Shown one piece after another: positions 37,519-44,962 of a stretch of 44,962 nt of DNA. Numbering within the stretch: position 1 is the first letter of the stretch; each line of letters starts with the position of its first letter. Where the stretch lies: NCBI GenBank assembly GCA_016186635.1, contig JACPLI010000017.1, forward strand, positions 1 through 44,962, in the 5' to 3' direction. The translations under genes were made by a program, and so were the position numbers. The DNA comes from Candidatus Liptonbacteria bacterium (lineage in GTDB: Bacteria; Patescibacteriota; Minisyncoccia; UBA6257; 2-01-FULL-56-20). The notes beneath the pieces were generated by a model, which worked only from the letters and a program-made list of their open reading frames with translations, searched no databases and had not been told where the DNA came from.

Positions 37519-38094
37519 ATGATGCCTACCCGCGGTGATGCGTGGAAGTTGTTGAACGAATATGTGAAGTCGGAGAGTCTCCTTAAACATTGCTTTTCAG
37601 TTGAGGTGGCGATGCGCGCCTACGCGCGGAAATTCGGCGAGGATGAGGAATTGTGGGGGCTCTGCGGCTTGCTCCATGACTTTGATTATGAGAAGCACCC
37701 CGTGCCCGACGCGGCGGCAAGGACCGGGCATCCCTTCGAGGGCGAAAAGATTCTGCGCGAGAAAGGGTACCCCGAGGAAGTGATGCGGATTATTTTGGGG
37801 CACGCCCAGTACTCCGGCGTCCCGCGCGACAGCAATGCCGCGAAATGTTTATTCGCCGTGGACGAGCTTTGCGGATTCGTGATGGCGGTTGCCCACATGA
37901 AACCGGATAGATTTGCATTGCTCACCGTGCAGTCGGTGGAGAAGCGCCTCGAAGAGAAAAGGTTTGCGGCAAAAGTGAGCCGCGAAGACATTGAGCAGGG
38001 GGTTGCGGAACTCGGCGTCCCGCGTGCGGAGCACATTCAGCTTGTCATCACCGCCATGGCGGGAATTGCGGAGAAGCTTTTTCCGGTGGTGTGA
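37519..38094 (+). CDS. HD-domain phosphohydrolase
   Basis: 191 residues. KHCFSVEVAMRAYA, LCGLLHDFDYEKHP and ILGHAQYSG supply the H...HD...H...D metal pattern of small HD hydrolases of the YedJ/HDIG kind. GHPFEGEKILREKGYPEEVM is typical. Substrate unknown, probably a nucleotide or phosphoester. Probably leaderless. Confidence 0.8.
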   Translation: MMPTRGDAWKLLNEYVKSESLLKHCFSVEVAMRAYARKFGEDEELWGLCGLLHDFDYEKHPVPDAAARTGHPFEGEKILREKGYPEEVMRIILGHAQYSGVPRDSNAAKCLFAVDELCGFVMAVAHMKPDRFALLTVQSVEKRLEEKRFAAKVSREDIEQGVAELGVPRAEHIQLVITAMAGIAEKLFPVV

Positions 38095-38139
38095 TCCTTT
38101 TATACATTTTTTCTTTCTCACTTTGCCTATCTTATAAAT

Positions 38140-38175
38140 TTGTCATAATAGAAACGATCGTCGGAATTATGACAA
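38140..38175. repeat. 36-nt palindrome upstream of Cas2/PaaX-like gene
   Basis: TTGTCATAA-N6-CGATCG-N6-TTATGACAA. The outer 10 and central 6 bases are perfectly symmetrical; the N6 arms (TAGAAA, TCGGAA) are not. A CATAAT -10-like box lies in the left arm. 12 bases before the ATG. Confidence 0.85.
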
Positions 38176-38187
38176 CACCATAAAAGC

Positions 38188-38814
38188 ATGCATGGAGATT
38201 TTACTCTGTCGCTCCTCGCGCAGTTAGCGGAGAAAGCGCGTGAGCAAGCCGATTTACTTGAATCCTTTCTCTTGTCTGGTCCTGTGGCGCTCAGTCCGAG
38301 ACTTGTGCAGAGAAAACGCGAACTGCGGCGGCGTATTTATGCGAGGGAGCACAAGGAATATTTTTATGAAGAGCGGAGGAAGATTGAACGAAGATTTTAT
38401 TCGTTATTGCAATGGCTGGAGCGGGACGGAATAGTGGTAAGGAAAGGAAAGAAGAAACTTTCGCTCACGTCCCGCGGTTTCGTGTATCTCAAAAACTTAC
38501 GCTCGAAGAGAGAAAGAGCGGTGCCTTCCCGGGAATATCCCGTTCACAAAAGTGACACACTTATTATGGTTGCGTTTGATATTCCAGAGCGGGAGAAATG
38601 GAAACGCCGGTGGTTCCGAGAGGTGTTGCGCAATTTAGGATTTGTCTTTCTCCAAAAGAGCTTGTGGATAGGAAAAGTGAAGATTCCGGAAGAATTACTC
38701 GAAGACATTGTTCGCCTTGGGCTTGTGGGCAGTGTGGAAATCTTTGAGATAAGCAAGCAGGGGAGTTTGCGCCAGGTCACAGGTGTTCAAGAAAACAAAT
38801 CTAGGTTTTCTTGA
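38188..38814 (+). CDS. winged-helix protein with Cas2-like domain (PaaX-C/Cas2 family)
   Basis: 208 residues. About 60-110 form a winged helix (RRFYSLLQWLERDGIVV, KKKLSLTSRGFVYL). About 125-195 form a Cas2/PaaX-C ferredoxin-like fold: LIMVAFDIPE (strand with conserved Asp), KRRWFREVLRNLGFVFLQKS (helix and strand), LWIGK, and a last strand VEIFEI. No cas1 or CRISPR array nearby. Both sides carry TTGTCATAA-N6-CGATCG-N6-TTATGACAA elements, the upstream one over the likely promoter. Likely roles: self-repressor, or recognition/processing of the palindromes. Native nuclease activity cannot be told from sequence. Confidence 0.75.
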   Translation: MHGDFTLSLLAQLAEKAREQADLLESFLLSGPVALSPRLVQRKRELRRRIYAREHKEYFYEERRKIERRFYSLLQWLERDGIVVRKGKKKLSLTSRGFVYLKNLRSKRERAVPSREYPVHKSDTLIMVAFDIPEREKWKRRWFREVLRNLGFVFLQKSLWIGKVKIPEELLEDIVRLGLVGSVEIFEISKQGSLRQVTGVQENKSRFS

Positions 38815-38854
38815 TTTGTCATAAAGTTGACGATCGTCAACTTTATGACAAATC
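38813..38854. repeat. 42-bp perfect palindrome after Cas2/PaaX-like gene
   Basis: GATTTGTCATAAAGTTGAC-GATC-GTCAACTTTATGACAAATC, fully symmetrical. Its inner 36 bases follow TTGTCATAA-N6-CGATCG-N6-TTATGACAA exactly as at 38140. Overlaps the stop codon by two bases. Confidence 0.9.
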
Positions 38855-38859
38855 CATAC

Positions 38860-39471
38860 CTACATTTTTACTACCTTCCACACTCTCCCGAATCTCGTCC
38901 AGCGTTTTTGTATTTCCTCCTTCGCTAGTTTGAAAAGGAGTTTGTTTCCACTCGTTGCCGTATAGCCGAGGGATTCCACTTTATGGGTATCTACGACATA
39001 GAGATTTTCCGTATCGTATCCGTACACAAACACCACATGGTCGAGGAGCCCGCCCATGCCGAGAGAAATGTCGATTCCCGACGCAGTATCTTCGTCCACT
39101 GCGCGCTCGATGCCGCGAATTGCCTCCGCGAAAGATGTTTTTGAAGAGAGAATCGCGCCCGCGAAGTTGGCAAACGAGGTGATTGCGCAGCTGTTGATGA
39201 AAAGTTGGAGGTTCTGTGCGCGGAGAAATTGCGGAACCTTCCAAAACTGGATTTGCGTCCATGCGAGCCATGCGGGGACAGGAGTGCCGAAAAGCTTCTT
39301 TCCATCTATTTCAGTCGGGTTGTTGAGTGTGTTGTTGAATTTCTCGGGGTAGTAATAATTCAGGGCGTAGTAGAGGAAATCCCGCCCGCATTTATTTCGC
39401 ACGTATTGTCCTCCATACTTTTCCCGTTCGAAGAAACTTATTGCATCAATATTTCTCTTCAGTGTTTTCAT
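38860..39471 (-). CDS. predicted papain-like (C39-like) cysteine peptidase
   Basis: 203 residues. KCGRDFLYYALNYYYPEKFN places a Cys at the start of a helix, and LLDHVVFVYGYDTENLYVVDTHK gives the His, then strands with Asp, as in C39-like peptidases. No signal peptide is evident. Substrate unknown. It converges on the Cas2-like gene; the 42-bp palindrome lies between the two stops. Confidence 0.5.
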   Translation of the reverse strand: MKTLKRNIDAISFFEREKYGGQYVRNKCGRDFLYYALNYYYPEKFNNTLNNPTEIDGKKLFGTPVPAWLAWTQIQFWKVPQFLRAQNLQLFINSCAITSFANFAGAILSSKTSFAEAIRGIERAVDEDTASGIDISLGMGGLLDHVVFVYGYDTENLYVVDTHKVESLGYTATSGNKLLFKLAKEEIQKRWTRFGRVWKVVKM

Positions 39472-39505
39472 ATGTTCTCATAGTACACCACCGACGCGCG
39501 CCTTG

Positions 39506-39533
39506 TTGCGCCGGTGAGGGGGAGTGGTATGAT
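39506..39533 (+). promoter_or_regulatory. promoter TTGCGC-16-TATGAT
   Basis: TATGAT ends 6 bases before the SPFH ATG, and TTGCGC lies 16 bases upstream. Confidence 0.5.
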
Positions 39534-39539
39534 GGGGGC

Positions 39540-40298
39540 ATGGAAGTGCTCATCCCCATAATTGTTGTCTTGCTCATCGTGAGCTTGAAGCAGGTGAACC
39601 AATACGAGCGCGGTTTGAAGTTCACGATGGGGCGTTTCACGGGGCTTATGGATCCCGGCTGGCGGCTCGTCATTCCCGTGTTTCAGAGCTACCAGAAGGT
39701 GGACATGCGGGTCAAAGCGGTGGATGTGCCGGACCAGAAGGCAATTACGCGCGACAACGTGTCGGTTACGGTAAACGCGGTGATTTATTACCGCGTGCAG
39801 TCCGCGGAGAAGGCGATTCTCGAAGTGCAGGACTTTTACTACGCCATTTCGCAATTCGCGCAGACCACGATGCGGAACATCGTGGGAGAAGTCACGCTTG
39901 ATGAACTGCTCGCGCACCGGGACCGGCTTGCCGAGCGCATCCGCGAAATTGTGGACAAGGAAACGGATGCGTGGGGGTTGAAGGTTAATAATGTGGAGCT
40001 CAAAGACATCTCGCTTCCAGAAAACATGGAGCGCACGATTGCGAAACAGGCGGAGGCGGAGCGTGAAAAGCGGGCGGTGATTATCAACTCGGAGGGAGAA
40101 TTGGCGGCGGCGCATAACATGGCGGAAGCGGCGAAGATTCTCTCATCCGTGGATGGGGCGCTCCACCTCCGCACCTTGCAGTCCATCAACGACATTTCCT
40201 CCGACCAATCGAACACGGTGGTCTTCACCGTGCCGCTCGAGGTCATGAAAGCGTTCACGGGGTTTTTGAAGGAGCATCAAGCGAAGAAAACGGAGTAG
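39540..40298 (+). CDS. SPFH/band 7 slipin-like membrane protein
   Basis: 252 residues from the ATG at 39540. N-terminal membrane segment (VLIPIIVVLLIVSL), then the SPFH domain (VNQYERGLKFTMGRFTGLMDPGWRLVIP; DVPDQKAITRDNVSVTVNAV) and a coiled C-terminal region (AEAEREKRAVIINSEGE). Slipins assemble rings in the membrane. It lacks its usual NfeD partner here. The track start at 39441 overlaps the opposing gene. Confidence 0.9.
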   Translation: MEVLIPIIVVLLIVSLKQVNQYERGLKFTMGRFTGLMDPGWRLVIPVFQSYQKVDMRVKAVDVPDQKAITRDNVSVTVNAVIYYRVQSAEKAILEVQDFYYAISQFAQTTMRNIVGEVTLDELLAHRDRLAERIREIVDKETDAWGLKVNNVELKDISLPENMERTIAKQAEAEREKRAVIINSEGELAAAHNMAEAAKILSSVDGALHLRTLQSINDISSDQSNTVVFTVPLEVMKAFTGFLKEHQAKKTE

Positions 40299-40305
40299 CG
40301 CCGCG

Positions 40306-40389
40306 ATGTTTTCCGCGCCGTTCCACTCGCAGATTGAGGCGGAGGTTGCGGCGCTCAAAGAATCTCTTTCACGGAAAGGGACGGCGTGA
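40306..40389 (+). CDS. possible 27-aa ORF
   Basis: ATG-to-TGA ORF encoding FSAPFHSQIEAEVAALKESL then SRKGTA, 7 bases after the SPFH stop and overlapping the 3' end of the M23 gene on the other strand by 35 bases. No other support; it may be chance. Confidence 0.2.
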   Translation: MFSAPFHSQIEAEVAALKESLSRKGTA

Positions 40390-41218
40390 AGAGTTTTAAG
40401 AACGGCACCGGGTCAATCGAGGTCCCGCCGATGCGGACGCTCAAGTGTAAATGCGGTCCCGAGACATACCCGCTCTCGCCGCTCAACCCGATGATTTTTC
40501 CCCGCGCAATCGTGTCGCCCACTTTTACGTTCATTTTCGAGAGGTGGAGGTAGAGCGTCTGGACTCTCAATCCGTGGTCGAGCACCACCATCTTGCCGTA
40601 GGAGCGGTACTCGCGCGCGATTTTCACGACGCCGCGGTTCATGGCAACCACGGGAGTGCCCACCGCCGCCTCAAGGTCAACTCCTTTATGGGGAAGGGTG
40701 TATGCGCCGGTACTCACGCTGTAGCCGTAGGGGTTTGTGGTGGCGAGCGCGGCGAGGGGCGGGATAAACTTTTGAGTCCATGTGACTGCGGCTCCGGTTT
40801 TGATTTTTTTGATGTCAGCGTCTGCCGCGGAGATGGAAGCGAGCAGATTGTTCTGGCTCGAGGTGGTGTTCCCGCCGAGCGCCTCCGGAATGTCCACCGA
40901 GGCAACAGTTGGCGTTCCCCGCGCAATAACCGTGATAGTTTTGGAAACGGTCGCGCCGTTGGTAAGTTTCGCGGTAAGCGTATATTTTCCCGGAGTTTTC
41001 TTAAGGTCTATCCCGATAAACGCCCGCGTTCTGCCGTTGTAGGTGAAGATGGGGACGCGTGCGCCGTCAAACATCACATCCTTCAAAAATGCTGCGCCCT
41101 CCGTGGTTACCCGCACGGGGCTTCCCTGAAACACTTCCTCTGGCGCAAGAAGGGTCGCCGCGAAGGCGGCGCGCGAGGAGAGAAGCACTGCGGCGGCTAT
41201 AAGAAGCGTTTTTCTCAT
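40355..41218 (-). CDS. secreted M23 (LytM-type) peptidase
   Basis: 287 residues. Signal peptide MRKTLLIAAAVLLSSRAAFA. About 25-100 form a beta sandwich. The M23 domain (about 165-275) has HKGVDLEA (zinc His and Asp) and SGPHLHLSV (catalytic and zinc His). Cleaves peptidoglycan cross-links or acts as an activator; all metal residues appear intact. TATGAT on its strand (41227-41232) ends 8 bases before the ATG. Confidence 0.85.
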   Translation of the reverse strand: MRKTLLIAAAVLLSSRAAFAATLLAPEEVFQGSPVRVTTEGAAFLKDVMFDGARVPIFTYNGRTRAFIGIDLKKTPGKYTLTAKLTNGATVSKTITVIARGTPTVASVDIPEALGGNTTSSQNNLLASISAADADIKKIKTGAAVTWTQKFIPPLAALATTNPYGYSVSTGAYTLPHKGVDLEAAVGTPVVAMNRGVVKIAREYRSYGKMVVLDHGLRVQTLYLHLSKMNVKVGDTIARGKIIGLSGESGYVSGPHLHLSVRIGGTSIDPVPFLKLFTPSLSVKEIL

Positions 41219-41272
41219 ACGCTCTCATCATACTCTACCGAGCCATTGTGAAATCACTTTGAAGTGAAATGA

Positions 41273-41278
41273 TATACT
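41273..41278 (+). promoter_or_regulatory. -10 box (TATACT) of small membrane protein
   Basis: TATACT 10 bases before the ATG at 41289. The palindrome TCACTT-TG-AAGTGA lies just upstream (about 41254-41267). Confidence 0.5.
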
Positions 41279-41288
41279 AAAGATACCA

Positions 41289-41441
41289 ATGAAGGACTTA
41301 TGGACAATTGCGATAATTTTTCAAGTTCTTGCGGCTGTGGGAATTCTTGTTGCGATAATCGTGATGATTTTTGGCCGCGGAGGCGGGGGAACGATGCCCC
41401 CGCCCGCCGATACTTCCGCTTCCGAGGTGCAGGCGCTTTAG
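41289..41441 (+). CDS. 50-aa single-pass membrane protein
   Basis: Too short for the track. Encodes KDLWTIAIIFQVLAAVGILV, then AIIVMIFGRGGGGTMPPPAD and a short tail. One clear membrane helix (about 7-28) followed by a glycine run and a Pro-rich end. It has its own -10 box and a terminator 110 bases downstream. The 107 bases between stop and terminator are GC-rich and without a convincing gene. Confidence 0.6.
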   Translation: MKDLWTIAIIFQVLAAVGILVAIIVMIFGRGGGGTMPPPADTSASEVQAL

Positions 41442-41548
41442 CTATTTGGAAGACGAGGACGCCAGGCGAATCCCCAGCGCGGTATACATCCCCGCCCGCT
41501 TTGAGTACGCCAAACTGTTCCGCGTCACAGTAATAAGATCCATGTCAT

Positions 41549-41585
41549 CGGCGGGAGGCGTAACGTCCCGCCGTTTTTGTTTTTA
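41549..41585 (+). terminator. strong Rho-independent terminator
   Basis: CGGCGGGA-N9-TCCCGCCG followed by TTTTTGTTTTT. Confidence 0.85.
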
Positions 41586-41601
41586 ACCCCTGCTAGCCAC
41601 T

Positions 41602-42840
41602 TTAATTTTTCGGCGCGGTGGGGTGCACTTTTATCTTCATACTTGCATAACACAACCCCAACACCAGCGCGGTTCCCGCGACGATTGCCACAACGCTCGT
41701 GAATCCCAGCGTGTCGAGTCCGATGCCTAAGGCAAGCGGCGCGGCAAGGTTGCCCAACACATTCACGCTCTCAAACGCGCTTCCACGCCGCCCGTAGGTT
41801 TCCGCGGAGCCCATCGTGGTGATAAGACTGCTTTGCGCGACGTAGAAAAGTTCGAGAATGATGCCGAGGAGGAAGCTCGCGAAAAGCTTGAAGGCGTATT
41901 GCGGAAAAACCGCGAGTCCGGAGGCGACGAGTGCCACGCTGATGAGTCCCGCGGCAATCAGGCGGTATTTGTTCCGCGCATCGGCGAGTTTCCCGAGTCG
42001 GTAGCCGAAAAGAGAGGGGATGGCGCCGATGACCGTAATCAGCACCACGAGCGGCAAGTTCGCGCCGGCGATGTAGGCGTCAATCGGAATGAAAAACCAC
42101 ATGAGTGCGCTCACCACCCCCGAAAAGAGAATGAGAGAACCGAGGAGCCAGAAGTGGCCGCTCCACGTTCGCCATTCGGCGAGCGCCGTGCGGTATGAGC
42201 GAAGGAGCGAGGGTTTTTCCGCGGTGCTGTTCCGCGGCGCGTCTTTGGGCGCGCGGACGGCGACAAAGTAGGCAAGGATGGTGAATGGCACAATCATGAA
42301 CAGAAGGTAGTGCAGGGGCATGAATGAAAGGAGAAACATGCCTGCAAGCGCCGCGGCAATCCAGGCGAAGGTTGACCACGTGTCGATGTAGCCGAAGGAC
42401 GCCGCCACGTGGCGGTGGTCCGACATGCGGCGGTAGTAGGTTTCGACGCCCATATTCTCAAGTTCCCAGATGAATCCGTTCAATCCCCGCGCGATGACGA
42501 TGAATATGGCGAGTCCGAAGAGTCCGGCGAGAAAGTAGCTCCCGCCGACGAAAACGTAGAGGAGGAGCGAGGCGAGGATGAGGCGTTTTGCGGATACGCG
42601 GTCAGCCCATATGCCGATGAGGGGAAGCGAGAGAAGCGAGGCGATTTCGTACGTTGAGCGGAGAAGTCCGGCTTCGGCGAAGGTGTTCGAGAAGAGGAAA
42701 ATGAAGATGGGGATGAGTGCTTCTCCGAATCCCCAGCCGACCCAGCGGACCGCCCGCGCCCATGCGATGAGGCGGACACCGCGCGGCAAGGCGCTATGGT
42801 CAATGTGCGCCTGCCGCCGTGAACGGGAAAGCTGATGCAT
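41602..42840 (-). CDS. MFS transporter
   Basis: 412 residues, about 12 membrane helices. The loop after helix 2 has GIWADRVSAKRLI, a variant of the MFS G-x-x-x-D-R-x-x-R/K motif, and a second related loop (GYRLGKLADARNKYRL) lies near 270. Substrate unknown. Divergent from the HAD gene. Confidence 0.85.
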   Translation of the reverse strand: MHQLSRSRRQAHIDHSALPRGVRLIAWARAVRWVGWGFGEALIPIFIFLFSNTFAEAGLLRSTYEIASLLSLPLIGIWADRVSAKRLILASLLLYVFVGGSYFLAGLFGLAIFIVIARGLNGFIWELENMGVETYYRRMSDHRHVAASFGYIDTWSTFAWIAAALAGMFLLSFMPLHYLLFMIVPFTILAYFVAVRAPKDAPRNSTAEKPSLLRSYRTALAEWRTWSGHFWLLGSLILFSGVVSALMWFFIPIDAYIAGANLPLVVLITVIGAIPSLFGYRLGKLADARNKYRLIAAGLISVALVASGLAVFPQYAFKLFASFLLGIILELFYVAQSSLITTMGSAETYGRRGSAFESVNVLGNLAAPLALGIGLDTLGFTSVVAIVAGTALVLGLCYASMKIKVHPTAPKN

Positions 42841-42894
42841 GTTTCTTTATTGTAGCAGTTCGGTGGTATCTCGATTTCGCGCGGCGAATTGCGC

Positions 42895-42900
42895 TACAAT
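42895..42900 (+). promoter_or_regulatory. -10 box (TACAAT) of HAD gene
   Basis: TACAAT 6 bases before the ATG at 42907, probably leaderless. Confidence 0.5.
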
Positions 42901-42906
42901 GCAATT

Positions 42907-43605
42907 ATGCATGGGGGGCGCAAGAAGGTAGCCATATTCGACATTGACGGCACGATTTTCCGCTCGAGCTTGCTTATTGAGCTTGTGGAGGCGCTTATTC
43001 AAGCGGGAATTTTCAAGCCCGGCGTGCGGCGCATCTACGCGCGCGACAAAATAAAATGGCTTGACCGGAAGGGGGACTACGAGGCGTATATCATGAGCGT
43101 GGTTGCCGCATTCCGGCGGAACATCCGGGGAGTGCGGTTTGTTGATTTTGACCGCGTGGCGAAGAGGGTGGTGGCGTTTCACAAAGACCGCGTGTATCGC
43201 TACACCCGCGACCTCGTGCGGGAACTCAAAAAGAAAAACTATTACGTGCTTGCGATTTCTCACTCACCAAAGGCGGCGGTGGATGCGTTTTGCAGGAATC
43301 TCGGTTTCAGTAAAGTGTATGGGCTGATGTATGAGGTGGACGCGAAGGGGAAGTTCACGGGCTGCATGATGCACGAAGAGCTGATTTTCGACAAAGCCGC
43401 AATTTTATCGCGAGCTTTGGAAAAAGAGCGCCTCACGCTCCGCGGCTCGGTCGGCGTGGGCGACACGGAATCCGACATCCGGTTTTTGAAACTCGTGGAG
43501 ACGCCGATTTGCTTCAATCCGAACGCGAAACTTTACCGCGCCGCGAAGCGCAATATGTGGAAAGTAGTTGTTGAACGCAAAGACGTTATTTATAGAATCC
43601 AGTAG
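42907..43605 (+). CDS. HAD-superfamily IB hydrolase (SerB-like)
   Basis: 232 residues from the ATG at 42907. Motif I VAIFDIDGTIFRSSLL near residue 8, motif II LAISHSPKAAVDAF near 112, motif III GDTESDIRF near 180. The helical cap between motifs I and II fits subclass IB (phosphoserine-phosphatase-like). Substrate unknown. The track start at 42889 precedes the -10 box. Confidence 0.85.
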   Translation: MHGGRKKVAIFDIDGTIFRSSLLIELVEALIQAGIFKPGVRRIYARDKIKWLDRKGDYEAYIMSVVAAFRRNIRGVRFVDFDRVAKRVVAFHKDRVYRYTRDLVRELKKKNYYVLAISHSPKAAVDAFCRNLGFSKVYGLMYEVDAKGKFTGCMMHEELIFDKAAILSRALEKERLTLRGSVGVGDTESDIRFLKLVETPICFNPNAKLYRAAKRNMWKVVVERKDVIYRIQ

Positions 43606-43929
43606 GGGGTTCTTTCGGGGTCGGAATAGAGAGCCATTTGACCCCTCTCGGTCGGGGTAGATGAGACAGGATGAGACACGAAAGGGCACTGGCGGACGAC
43701 TATCTCTTTCTACGCTCCAAACGCTGTCGCGCATTGCGGTAATAAGGGAGGGGTAGGTGAGACAACAACGCGTCGCGTGTTTCGGCGCTATTTGTTTGCG
43801 CGATATTCTGCGCGATTCTTGCGGTACGCATTCTTTGTGCGGTATTGTGCGTGGAGACAGACCCGCGTGTGTGCGTGGGGTTTGCGCAACAACCAATTAA
43901 AAACTGAAGAGAAGATTGATTCGAATGTT
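43606..43929. other. 324-base gap with hairpin
   Basis: GGGGTC-N17-GACCCC (43617-43645) may end the HAD message. GGGGTAGATGAGACA near 43654 and GGGGTAGGTGAGACA near 43750 are a direct repeat, and GATGAGACA also repeats in tandem. No gene seen; the track's ORF extends through here but the signal-peptide ATG at 43930 is the likely start. Confidence 0.5.
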
Positions 43930-44962
43930 ATGAAAGAGAAACTGAAAAGAACAACTCGAGTGGCAGTGTTCGCTGTTGCGTTGTACATACAATTCAATGC
44001 GGGCGCCCAAAACGCCAAAGACATGGTTCGTATCTCCGGCGGGACATTCACGATGGGGAGTCCGTCAAACGAGCAAGGCCGTGACGGCGACGAGGTCCGT
44101 CAAACGAGCAAGGCCGTGACGGCGACGAGACGCCGCACACCGTGACCGTGAGCGACTTCTCCATCGCCAAGACAGAAGTGACAAAAGCGCAGTGGGATGC
44201 GGTGCGCGCGTGGGCAGTGCAGCACGGCTACACCGACTTGCCGGTGGGACGCAACGGAAGCCAGCCAGCGGGAACAAGCGGCACTCATCCTGTGACGGAA
44301 GTTGCATGGTTCGATGCGCTCAAATGGTGCAATGCGAAGAGTGAAATGGAGGGGCGGACACCATCGTACAGTTTCGGGGGTCAAAAAGTGTACCGGACTG
44401 GTCCTTCTCCTGAAGTTCCCTTCGGTGCCAGTTTCGGTCTTGTGAGTGACTGGCGCGGCGACGGGTACCGTCTTCCCACAGAGGCCGAGTGGGAGTATGC
44501 ATGCCGCGCCGGCACCGCTACCGCGTTTTCCACTGGCCCAGTCACGGTTGGAGAGAAGGGGGTATGCTCACTGCTTGACCCGAATCTTGATAAAGCGGGG
44601 TGGTACTGCGGCAACAGCGGCGGCGCCACGCATCCGGTGGGACAAAAGCAGCCCAACGCATGGGGCCTCTACGATATGCATGGCAATGCGATGGAGTGGT
44701 GCTCCAGTTTCTACGGTCCCTACGGTTCCTCTCCGCAAACCGATCCGATTGGAGTGCCAGGGGGAACAGATGTTGTTCTCCGCGGCGGCAATTTTGGTGA
44801 GGATGCCGTTTTCTGCCGCTCGGCGATGCGCTTCGCTCTTCCGGCTGATGTTGCAGACGTGCACATCGGCTTCCGCGTTGTGACGCCGGGGGCACTTGCA
44901 AAGGGATTTCCGGTGATTCGCGCGCAGACGGCTCGGACTGCGTACGGCGCGTGCCCGGAGAA
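43930..44962 (+). pseudogene. secreted FGE/SUMF1-domain protein, frameshifted, cut by window end
   Basis: Starts with a signal peptide (KRTTRVAVFAVALYIQFNAGA) and DMVRISGGTFTMGSPSNEQG, the opening of an FGE-sulfatase domain. A 35-bp tandem duplication at 44061-44129 then shifts the frame, and translation stops at 44143. In the other frame the domain continues without a stop to the window end: FSIAKTEVTKAQWDAV, TEVAWFDALKWCNA, YRLPTEAEWEYACRAGT, MHGNAMEWCSSFYG, CRSAMRFAL. The paired active-site cysteines of true FGE are not seen, so a binding or structural role is more likely. One duplication copy removed restores a perfect frame. Confidence 0.75.
44061..44129 (+). repeat. 35-bp tandem duplication breaking the FGE-like gene
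   Basis: TCCGTCAAACGAGCAAGGCC GTGACGGCGACGAG(G/A) occurs twice in a row with period 35. 35 is not a multiple of three, so the second copy shifts the frame. Confidence 0.85.

Noticed and set aside
38140-38854. CRISPR array at the Cas2-like gene
   Set aside because: Only two 36-nt palindromes, separated by the gene itself; no spacers or cas1.
40451-41251. 266-codon plus ORF
   Set aside because: Antisense of the M23 peptidase, which has an intact signal peptide and metal motifs.
41442-41548. ORF continuing after the 50-aa membrane protein (LEDEDARRIPSAVYIP)
   Set aside because: Reads through the strong terminator, has no start of its own and no family.
44146-44962. Separate second gene downstream of the frameshift
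   Set aside because: It continues the same FGE domain exactly where the first frame leaves off, so it is one broken gene.

Overview
This window reads like a chromosome segment of a small-genome bacterium of the Patescibacteria/CPR, most likely Parcubacteria-like. That is inference from gene style, not from a marker gene. Genes are compact and mostly single-copy. There is a DUF5654 membrane protein, a proline/alanine-rich single-pass membrane protein with a UBA-like N-terminus, and many short palindromic repeats both between and inside genes. Many first genes have a -10 box only 6-11 bases before the ATG and no Shine-Dalgarno sequence, so leaderless mRNAs look common. I see no rRNA, tRNA or CRISPR array.

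Layout. (1) 0.7-10.3 kb: a purine operon (purSL, purQ, purF, purN, purD, two poorly characterised genes, purE), then a trypsin-like protease, a HicBA-type toxin-antitoxin pair and purM (to 13.0 kb). (2) 13.0-25.1 kb: an accessory island. It holds Fic + DUF4325, an AT-rich restriction-modification module (beta-class methyltransferase, tandem-domain nuclease, and a LexA-methyltransferase fusion), a coiled-coil membrane protein, a second HicBA pair beside an SGNH-hydrolase remnant, a winged-helix gene bracketed by long palindromes, a DUF559-like nuclease, a DEAD-box helicase and a secreted protein. (3) 25.2-31.7 kb: lexA, then purA, purC, purB, purH. (4) 31.7-45 kb: EamA transporter, DUF167, riboflavin genes (kinase, ribE, ribH), fur, a DipZ-like thioredoxin, a decayed HAM1-like gene, an HD protein, a Cas2/PaaX-like protein flanked by two 36-nt palindromes, SPFH, M23 peptidase, MFS, a HAD hydrolase and a frameshifted FGE/SUMF1-domain gene running off the end.

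Together the pur genes cover PRPP to IMP and adenylosuccinate except PurK, which is absent from the window. This is unusual for CPR, most of which lack de novo purine synthesis. Several of these enzymes (PurSL, PurD, PurM, PurH, probably PurF) and RibE carry in-frame insertions made by dispersed palindromic repeats.

The two strongest candidates for something new are the R-M module whose second methyltransferase is fused to a complete self-cleaving LexA, and the Cas2-like gene bracketed by 36-nt palindromes of identical design. A second locus (winged-helix gene at 20.4 kb) has the same bracketed layout with its own palindrome sequence.
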